From an uncultured PS1 clade bacterium (GTDB taxonomy: Bacteria > Pseudomonadota > Alphaproteobacteria > MED-G09), in contig CACANC010000010.1 of NCBI GenBank assembly GCA_902533755.1, positions 1-32,481 of the forward strand: 32,481 nucleotides of DNA, read 5' to 3'. Both the position numbers and the translations under genes were made by a program. The notes below the pieces were generated by a model, which did not search any database, was not told where the DNA came from, and saw only the letters and a program-made list of their open reading frames with translations. Every line of letters starts with the position of its first letter. The stretch's first letter is position 1. Of the stretch, positions 27,241 to 32,481 are shown in pieces.

Positions 27241-28094
27241 TAATCTTTAAGAACGCATTTACCATTATTTAATACCATTACATTTCTGTCCCTAACCCAA
27301 CACCTAAATGAAATAACATTATCATCTTTCCAAATTTCTGTGCTGATTTTTTCTCCGGGATAAACAGGGGAGGAAAATCTAACATTAAACTCTTCAATCA
27401 ATGTACTATCGTAGTTACATACATTAGATATTATCGTTCTACATGCAGTACCATATGTACAAAGACCATGTAATATTGGAGCATCAAATCCTGCAGCTTT
27501 TGCAATTTCTGGATCTGAATGCAAAGGATTTCTGTCACCAGACAATCTATAAATTAAGGCTTGGTTTGGTTGAGTATCTGCAAAGAATTCATCATCTGAA
27601 TCCCTATCAGGAATTTGGTGTGGCTCAGGAGCGCCATCACTTGGCCCGCCAAACCCACCATCACCTCTAGCAAAAGTTGTTGAGCTCAATGTGCATAATA
27701 ACTTTTCACTCTCCTTTAGCTTAATATCAGTTTCAGTAATAATTAAAGCTCCTTTTTCTTTCCCTTTATCAAAAACACCTTTTACAGATGAGTCTACAAG
27801 GATATCAGCGGCATGCGGCAATGGTTCATACATCTTTAATCTTTGTTCTCCATGCAAAACAAGTAAATAATTTATTCCACTTTCGCGCACATTACCTGCG
27901 CCCCAAGAAATTACTGTAGCCATTGAAGGAGAAGTCTTAAGATCCCTTTCATAAACAAATTTTAATTCTTCATTATTTAATGGATCTTTACCAAAACCTA
28001 TACCCAAACCATAGAGCATAGTTTCCCTATCAGAATAAGAAAACTCCTGATTTTTAGTCTCAAGAGACATTATTTTATCATAATCAATAGCCAT
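27240..28094 (-). CDS. MaoC-like (R)-specific enoyl-CoA hydratase (hydratase-2 type)
   Basis: A 284-residue double-hotdog protein. It resembles the hydratase-2 part of peroxisomal multifunctional enzyme type 2 and hydrates trans-2-enoyl-CoA to (R)-3-hydroxyacyl-CoA. The N-terminal hotdog carries YGLGIGFGKDPLNNEELKF, which in this family starts the acyl-CoA-binding half. The C-terminal hotdog has the hydratase-2 signature IYRLSGDRNPLHSDPEIA with the catalytic D187 and H192, then FDAPILHGLCTYG. The ATG follows AGAGGGA by 6-7 bases. It gives the stereoisomer opposite to that of the FadJ-like protein in this window, so it may serve a separate oxidation route, (R)-hydroxyacyl supply or a side-chain pathway. 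It is divergent from the dienoyl-CoA-isomerase-like gene. Confidence 0.88.
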   Translation of the reverse strand: MAIDYDKIMSLETKNQEFSYSDRETMLYGLGIGFGKDPLNNEELKFVYERDLKTSPSMATVISWGAGNVRESGINYLLVLHGEQRLKMYEPLPHAADILVDSSVKGVFDKGKEKGALIITETDIKLKESEKLLCTLSSTTFARGDGGFGGPSDGAPEPHQIPDRDSDDEFFADTQPNQALIYRLSGDRNPLHSDPEIAKAAGFDAPILHGLCTYGTACRTIISNVCNYDSTLIEEFNVRFSSPVYPGEKISTEIWKDDNVISFRCWVRDRNVMVLNNGKCVLKD

Positions 28095-28110
28095 TTATAT
28101 TCCCTCTATT

Positions 28111-28148
28111 TATTAATAATATTTGTAATGTATTAATTTTTATTAATA
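28111..28148. repeat. Three TATTAAT motifs in a divergent promoter region, candidate operators
   Basis: TATTAATA at 28111-28118 and 28141-28148, and TATTAATT at 28131, occur in the 90-base gap between the MaoC gene and the isomerase-like gene. The copies start 20 and 10 bases apart, near whole helical turns. The last two form an inverted repeat (TATTAAT, TTTT, ATTAATA). They overlap the spacer and -10 of the plus-strand promoter, as repressor sites would. AT-rich chance repeats are possible. Confidence 0.35.
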
Positions 28149-28152
28149 TATT
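28123..28152 (+). promoter_or_regulatory. Candidate promoter for the dienoyl-CoA-isomerase-like gene
   Basis: TTGTAA (28123-28128) and TATATT (28147-28152) are 18 bases apart. Transcription would start near 28159, about 26 bases before ATG 28185. The TATTAAT motifs overlap it. Confidence 0.35.
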
Positions 28153-28184
28153 ACTATGACAAAAATTTTTATATGGAGTCAATT

Positions 28185-29063
28185 ATGTCAGAAACAATTT
28201 TAGATAAAAAATTTGAATGTTTTGATTTAGAAATTAAAAATAAGATAGCTAAATTAACTCTTAATAGACCAGAAAAACTAAACAGTATGATTAGATCTTT
28301 TTGGGATGAATTACCTGAAATTATTACTGCTATTGATCAAGAAGCACTTGCAAGAGTTATTGTTATTTCTTCGACTGGAAAACATTTTTCAGCAGGTATG
28401 GATCTTTCTGTCTTCTCTCAAAATGATGTAACTAGCTCAGATAATAAAAATAAAAAAGAAGAAGGTCGTTTTAGAGGAAGCTTTTATAAGAACTTACTTA
28501 AACTTCAAGAAACATTTAGCTGTATAGATAATTCAAGAATTCCTGTTTTAATGGCATTACAAGGTGGTTGCATTGGTGGTGCAGTTGATTTTGCCTCTGC
28601 ATCAGATATGCGATACTGTACTGAAGATGCATTTTTCTGCATTCAAGAAATTAATATTGGAATGACTGCTGATGTAGGAACTTTTCCAAGACTTCCATAT
28701 TTAATTCCAATGGGTCTAGTAAAAGAACTCGCTTATACAGGACGACGTTTACTTGCTGACGAAGCAAGAGATTCAGGACTTGTAAATAAAGTTTTTAAAA
28801 ATCAGGAAGAGATGATGGATTATGTTATGGATATAGCCACTCAAATTGCTGAAAAAACTCCACTAGCAGTTTGGGGTTCAAAAGATATGATCAATTTTAC
28901 CAGAGGAACAACGGTAAGAGAGGGACTTGATCGTATAGCTTTATGGCAATCCGGTATGTATCATCCTAAATCTGATATGAAAGAAGCTTTTGATGCTCAA
29001 ATGGAGAATCGTGATGCAGATTTTGAAGACCTTTATCCGCTAAAAAAAGATTTTGGACTTTAG
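28185..29063 (+). CDS. Crotonase-family protein, delta3,5-delta2,4-dienoyl-CoA isomerase-like
   Basis: A 292-residue crotonase-fold enzyme. The first oxyanion segment is GKHFSAGMDLSVFS and the second ALQGGCIGGAVDFASASD. The active-site stretch IQEINIGMTADVGTFPRLP matches that of ECH1-type isomerases (EVD.G..ADVGTLQRLP), including the acid pair E155 and D163, which in rat ECH1 shift double bonds of 3,5-dienoyl-CoA to 2,4-dienoyl-CoA during oxidation of unsaturated fatty acids. I chose ATG 28185 because GGAG lies 6 bases upstream; ATG 28173 overlaps that GGAG and has no site of its own. The stop overlaps the end of the convergent protease gene by 4 bases. Ordinary enoyl-CoA hydratase is the less likely alternative. 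Confidence 0.87.
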   Translation: MSETILDKKFECFDLEIKNKIAKLTLNRPEKLNSMIRSFWDELPEIITAIDQEALARVIVISSTGKHFSAGMDLSVFSQNDVTSSDNKNKKEEGRFRGSFYKNLLKLQETFSCIDNSRIPVLMALQGGCIGGAVDFASASDMRYCTEDAFFCIQEINIGMTADVGTFPRLPYLIPMGLVKELAYTGRRLLADEARDSGLVNKVFKNQEEMMDYVMDIATQIAEKTPLAVWGSKDMINFTRGTTVREGLDRIALWQSGMYHPKSDMKEAFDAQMENRDADFEDLYPLKKDFGL

Positions 29064-31537
29064 AATTTTTCTTTATAGCTAAAAAGCCAAGAAAAGTTCA
29101 AAGGTGTATCTGTATTGAATGAATTTTTTGATATTTCAACATATGACCCTAAAGCACCAGATTTTAAATCTTTAAACCATATGAACTCTAAACTTATATT
29201 TCTTTTATGAGGCTCTAAGAAAATATTTTTTCTTTCATATTCAATATTTTTATCTTTATCGCGACCAATAGGCAGGTTTAATTCAAGCTTTCCTTTTTCT
29301 GCATATGGCTTTTGTCTTATCAAGATGGCAAAAGTATCATCCTCAAATAGAAATTTATTTTTCTGTAGCCCAATATCAAAACTGCTTTCATAAACACTTG
29401 ATATGCTACTTATGTAAAGATCTGATTTAACCGGTAAGATCCTAGAGAAATTAAAACTAGCAATTAATTCATAGTTTCTTTTAAATTTATATGTATGAAA
29501 ACTTGAAAAAAATAATGATTTAGCATTACTAATGTCGCCAAAAGCCCCTGTAAAAGAGTTAGAGAAATATTTTTCCTTATTTATAAGAAATCCAAATGAA
29601 TTTTTACTTCGATAGCTCTTTAGATTATCTTTTTTAAATGAAATATAAGAACCAAAAGATCTATTTTTCTTTGGAATTATAAAAGAAGGAAGACTTAACC
29701 AGTTTTCTTGTCTCTCTAAACCAGAAAAAAATGTCATACTTATATTTTTAGATATTAAATCAGAAGCCAAAGAAAAACTAAATCCATCTTCAGCGCCTAT
29801 CAACCATGGAATATCAAAAACATTATTACTCATAAAAGACCTAGATAATTTAAATCTTTTTTTAGGGTCAAAAACATGGGCTGAAGGGTTTAATCCATAA
29901 TAAAGAGAAAAATTAATTAAATTACTTTTCAATGCAAAACCAGCATCGCTTAACCTTAATCCATTGTAGCCATTAGAATTGGTTACATTATTCCATGAAG
30001 AAAAAGCAAACATATTTTTTGCTGACGACTGGAAGCTATCTTTTTTTAAGCTTACCAACCTATCGAGCTGACTAATATTTATGTTGGATTGAAAAAAATT
30101 AACTGCTGGGACAAAAAAAGGTGCACCTAATGCATCAAATAAAGCAATATTATCGTTTTTAAGTGAAATCTTTAAACTATTTCCAAACGACATACCTGTT
30201 TTAAGATATGAGCCTTCTAAGGAAAAAGAATTAGCTGAAGATAGATTAACAGAATAAGCAGATAAAAAACCAACTGGTGAAACAGCTGCTCCAAGATCTA
30301 AAAGCCCTTGACCATAGGTAGCCTCATCAGCATATTCACCTTCCTTATTTGCAGTTTTGTAAAGTCTATCAATTATTTCTTTTGATGATAAATTATCTTT
30401 AAATGCTCCCGTTAAAACAGCTAACGCACCGCTAACATGAGGAGCAGCAAATGATGTTCCTGATGCTAAAAGATAGGCTTCAGTTGGGTGATTTTTTAAA
30501 TATTCAAGAACATCCTTATTAAGACCATTTTTTTCTTTCTCAGATAATGAGGCATATAAATTATTTGGGATTGCAACATTGATCCTACTACCTGGTGCAG
30601 CAATACATGTATTTTTTACAACACCACATCTATTTGACCAATCGGCAATTTTACCTTCCCTATCAACAGCTACAACAGCAATATTGTTATCGGCTAGTTC
30701 TGGAAAGTAATAAGATAAACCAGCTAACCAGCCAGGGTCTGCTGCATCAACTTTTTCTCCATTTGTATCTGTAATGCCGTTATAATTACCTGCAGACCAA
30801 ACAAATATTGTTTCTTTATTTTTTTCAAGAGAGTTGATAAATTTTGGAAAATTAAATTCGAAAGTCTCTTTTGGGTAATCTGTAATTTGTCCAGTAAACC
30901 CAAAGCTGTTATTTACTATGTCAGCTTTACTCGATAATTCATTATATAAATTTGCTTCAGATTGATCATAGTAAGACCAGTCATATTTTTGTATTGTTGT
31001 CGGTACATAATCTCCATCAGCTGGTGGGTCATCTAATTCAGTGGCAATAAATAAAATTTGTGACTCATAAGCTACTCCTTGCATGTTGCTTGGTATATCT
31101 TTTGCATCTCTTCTTGCGGCTATTATTGATGCTGTAGCTGTACCATGAAACTTTTCCCATGGAGTTGGCTCTCTATTCCCAGAATAAGTTAAAATACTAT
31201 CTGGATGTAATATTCCTGCTTTCAAAAATTCATGATGTCCCCAATCTAATGCCTCATCAACTACTGCCACAGTTATACCCTCGCCTGTTGCACCAATTAC
31301 ATATGCGCTGGAAGCATTAATAAAATCTAAGCCCCATTGATTAAAATATTCTGGTGTTTCTATTTCTTTTAAATCCAATATAGGAAATAAGTTACTTGCA
31401 GACTCATCTTCCAACACGGTTTCATTTGGGACTTCTGAAACAGGTACATTTGAGCCCCCTCCTCCACAAGATGTTAAAAGAAAAACAAACAGAAGATATA
31501 ATTTCCTAGAAATAAATAAATTTTTAAATTTAGTCAT
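29060..31537 (-). CDS. Subtilisin-family (S8) lipoprotein autotransporter, NalP/SphB1-like
   Basis: An 825-residue surface protease. The N-terminus ends in the lipobox LLTSC (Cys24) followed by GGGG, so it is a predicted lipoprotein. The S8 domain (about 65-420) has the full triad: D94 in VAVVDEALDWGHHEF, H131 in KFHGTATASIIAAR and S362 in ASGTSFAAPHVSGAL, plus oxyanion N251 in WSAGNYNG. Residues about 420-825 are rich in alternating beta-strand patterns and end in FSWLFSYKEKF with a terminal Phe, as expected for an autotransporter barrel. Neisserial NalP and Bordetella SphB1 are known lipoprotein subtilisin autotransporters that process other surface proteins. Its ATG overlaps the end of the upstream 86-residue gene by 8 bases, so the two are probably coupled. 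Targets are unknown, and the barrel call rests on pattern only. Confidence 0.83.
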   Translation of the reverse strand: MTKFKNLFISRKLYLLFVFLLTSCGGGGSNVPVSEVPNETVLEDESASNLFPILDLKEIETPEYFNQWGLDFINASSAYVIGATGEGITVAVVDEALDWGHHEFLKAGILHPDSILTYSGNREPTPWEKFHGTATASIIAARRDAKDIPSNMQGVAYESQILFIATELDDPPADGDYVPTTIQKYDWSYYDQSEANLYNELSSKADIVNNSFGFTGQITDYPKETFEFNFPKFINSLEKNKETIFVWSAGNYNGITDTNGEKVDAADPGWLAGLSYYFPELADNNIAVVAVDREGKIADWSNRCGVVKNTCIAAPGSRINVAIPNNLYASLSEKEKNGLNKDVLEYLKNHPTEAYLLASGTSFAAPHVSGALAVLTGAFKDNLSSKEIIDRLYKTANKEGEYADEATYGQGLLDLGAAVSPVGFLSAYSVNLSSANSFSLEGSYLKTGMSFGNSLKISLKNDNIALFDALGAPFFVPAVNFFQSNINISQLDRLVSLKKDSFQSSAKNMFAFSSWNNVTNSNGYNGLRLSDAGFALKSNLINFSLYYGLNPSAHVFDPKKRFKLSRSFMSNNVFDIPWLIGAEDGFSFSLASDLISKNISMTFFSGLERQENWLSLPSFIIPKKNRSFGSYISFKKDNLKSYRSKNSFGFLINKEKYFSNSFTGAFGDISNAKSLFFSSFHTYKFKRNYELIASFNFSRILPVKSDLYISSISSVYESSFDIGLQKNKFLFEDDTFAILIRQKPYAEKGKLELNLPIGRDKDKNIEYERKNIFLEPHKRNISLEFIWFKDLKSGALGSYVEISKNSFNTDTPLNFSWLFSYKEKF

Positions 31538-31790
31538 TTAAAGTCCATATACTCATGACTTGAGAATTATTTTTTTCAATATCAGTAATAATGGTTTTTA
31601 GAAAAATTACCTTATTAGTTTTTTTGATTACCATGTTTTTGATATTATAATCCTCTAAGTTATCAGAGATATTTAAAGATCCAATATCTATATTCATAGA
31701 AATTATTTTTGCACTAGGTGGAATATCGGTACTCTTGAAAACTTCTTTTTCTGATAGAAATTTAAATAATTTTGAAGACTCATCATCCAT
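31530..31790 (-). CDS. Hypothetical protein, 86 residues, coupled to the surface protease
   Basis: A small soluble-looking protein with no signal peptide or membrane span. GAGG lies 7 bases before the ATG, and the stop overlaps the protease start by 8 bases, supporting real translation. The sequence is rich in Lys, Asp, Ile and Asn, with a strand-like middle (AKIISMNIDIGSLNI, then NKVIFLKTIITDIE). I recognise no family. Tight coupling with a protease would fit a protein needed in step with it, such as a regulator or folding helper, but with no signal it stays in the cytoplasm unless exported otherwise. It could also be the second gene of the unit starting with the crotonase, 46 bases upstream. 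Confidence 0.6.
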   Translation of the reverse strand: MDDESSKLFKFLSEKEVFKSTDIPPSAKIISMNIDIGSLNISDNLEDYNIKNMVIKKTNKVIFLKTIITDIEKNNSQVMSIWTLND

Positions 31791-31836
31791 AATTCTGCCT
31801 CTTATTCAACTTTAATATAATGATTTGTTCATAATA

Positions 31837-32481
31837 TTAAAATTTATCGAAATTATGGCCACCCTTTATATATTCTTCCATCATTTCTATAGCTTGATCG
31901 TCATTGGCAATAAGGTTAGCAAAAAGATCGCCCTCTTCATCAACACTTTCTTGAGTAGATTTGTTCCAACTATTTTTTATTGCCTGCTTAATAGATTGAA
32001 GTGCAAAAGGTGGTTTATCAAGAAACTCGGATGCCATTTTCTTTGCTTCACCAAGAACATTCTTTTGAACAACATGATGAACTAATCCTTCTTCTTTAGC
32101 TTCCTCTGGATAAAAAGTTCTACCTCGTAAAACCCATTCTAATGCCTTTCCAGGGCCAACTAATCTTGCTAATCTAGTTGTACCTCCAGCTCCAGGCATT
32201 ATTCCTACCAGGATTTCCATCTGCCCAATTGTATAGTCACCCTTTTCAGCTATACGAATATCACAGGCTAATGCTAATTCGCAACCTCCTCCTCCGCAAT
32301 AACCATTAATTGCGGCAATAGTTGGCTTTTTCATATTGTCGATGTTTTCCCAAAACATTCTCAATGGTGCTCTTGTGTGTCTAGTTTCATATAGCCCTTT
32401 TTTTCTTCTTTCTTTTGTAACAGCAGACATCACTAGAATTTCTTCGACTGAAAAATGTTTGATAAAAACCCCCGGCATACC
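31837..32481 (-). CDS. Enoyl-CoA hydratase/isomerase, N-terminus outside window
   Basis: A crotonase-family protein whose frame stays open to the right edge of the window, so the N-terminus (perhaps 50 residues) is missing; about 215 residues remain. It starts in the window at GMPGVFIKHFS, the family's post-oxyanion region. Both hydratase acids are visible: the Glu in GGGGCELALACDIRIAE and the Glu in IGQMEILVGIMPGAGGTTR, so hydration of 2-enoyl-CoA is the best guess. GLVHHVV and KPPFALQSIKQAI follow as usual. The C-terminus is intact. Of the four crotonase-fold domains in this window it looks most like a classical enoyl-CoA hydratase. It lies 46 bases upstream of the 86-residue gene on the same strand. 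Confidence 0.9.
   Translation of the reverse strand, partial: GMPGVFIKHFSVEEILVMSAVTKERRKKGLYETRHTRAPLRMFWENIDNMKKPTIAAINGYCGGGGCELALACDIRIAEKGDYTIGQMEILVGIMPGAGGTTRLARLVGPGKALEWVLRGRTFYPEEAKEEGLVHHVVQKNVLGEAKKMASEFLDKPPFALQSIKQAIKNSWNKSTQESVDEEGDLFANLIANDDQAIEMMEEYIKGGHNFDKF

Noticed and set aside
31825-32085. A plus-strand frame of 86 residues with hydrophobic stretches
   Set aside because: It lies opposite the conserved C-terminal half of the enoyl-CoA hydratase, and its content is explained by that gene.
1-32481. CRISPR array, insertion sequence, prophage or integration site
   Set aside because: No regularly spaced direct repeats, transposase, integrase, phage gene or tRNA was seen, and gene style is even across the window.

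Overview
This is an AT-rich, densely coding stretch of a Gram-negative bacterial chromosome. The outer membrane is shown by a TonB-dependent receptor, two lipoprotein-type signal peptides and an arabinose-5-phosphate isomerase for Kdo. The very low GC, short intergenic gaps and gene content suggest a streamlined marine proteobacterium. The N-terminal region of GltB (residues around EHDSCGVG and [14 protein letters not shown]) resembles alphaproteobacterial glutamate synthases more than the E. coli type, so I lean towards an AT-rich alphaproteobacterium. That placement is inference. No mobile element, CRISPR array, tRNA, rRNA or obvious pseudogene is visible. No gene-free stretch exceeds 300 bases; the longest gaps are about 130-160 bases.

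Layout. (1) 1-3064: the end of a POT-family peptide transporter, a biotin-dependent acyl-CoA carboxylase carboxyltransferase subunit and a small sulfotransferase, joined by two ATGA overlaps. (2) 3223-9290: gltB and gltD, the two NADPH-glutamate synthase subunits, behind an 18-bp perfect palindrome. (3) 9287-11591, minus strand: a MoxR AAA+ ATPase followed by a CoxE-like von Willebrand A protein, overlapping gltD at the stop codons. (4) 11666-18065: a fused enoyl-CoA hydratase/3-hydroxyacyl-CoA dehydrogenase, UDP-glucose 6-dehydrogenase, KdsD and a TonB-dependent receptor. (5) 18076-22335, minus strand: a lipoprotein type-B carboxylesterase, a PfkB (adenosine-kinase-like) sugar kinase, MsrA and a 1-Cys peroxiredoxin. 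(6) 22413-29063: a catabolic-looking cluster with a PhnZ/COG4341-like HD protein, an MFS transporter, a PaaG-like crotonase, a haloalkane-dehalogenase-type hydrolase with a complete catalytic set, a second alpha/beta hydrolase, a 57-residue single-span membrane protein, a divergent MaoC/hydratase-2 protein and a dienoyl-CoA-isomerase-like crotonase. (7) 29060-32481, minus strand: a NalP/SphB1-like lipoprotein subtilisin autotransporter preceded by an overlapping 86-residue unknown gene, then a truncated enoyl-CoA hydratase.

Themes. The window combines ammonia assimilation (gltBD), surface sugar supply (UDP-glucuronate and Kdo precursor) and oxidative-damage repair (MsrA, peroxiredoxin) with an unusually rich set of CoA-ester enzymes: four crotonase-fold domains with different active-site signatures, plus a MaoC hydratase and an acyl-CoA carboxylase. 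The most interesting region is 22413-29063. Its enzymes could form a pathway that opens, hydrolyses or dehalogenates an unknown substrate and feeds it into beta-oxidation. The substrate cannot be read from sequence.
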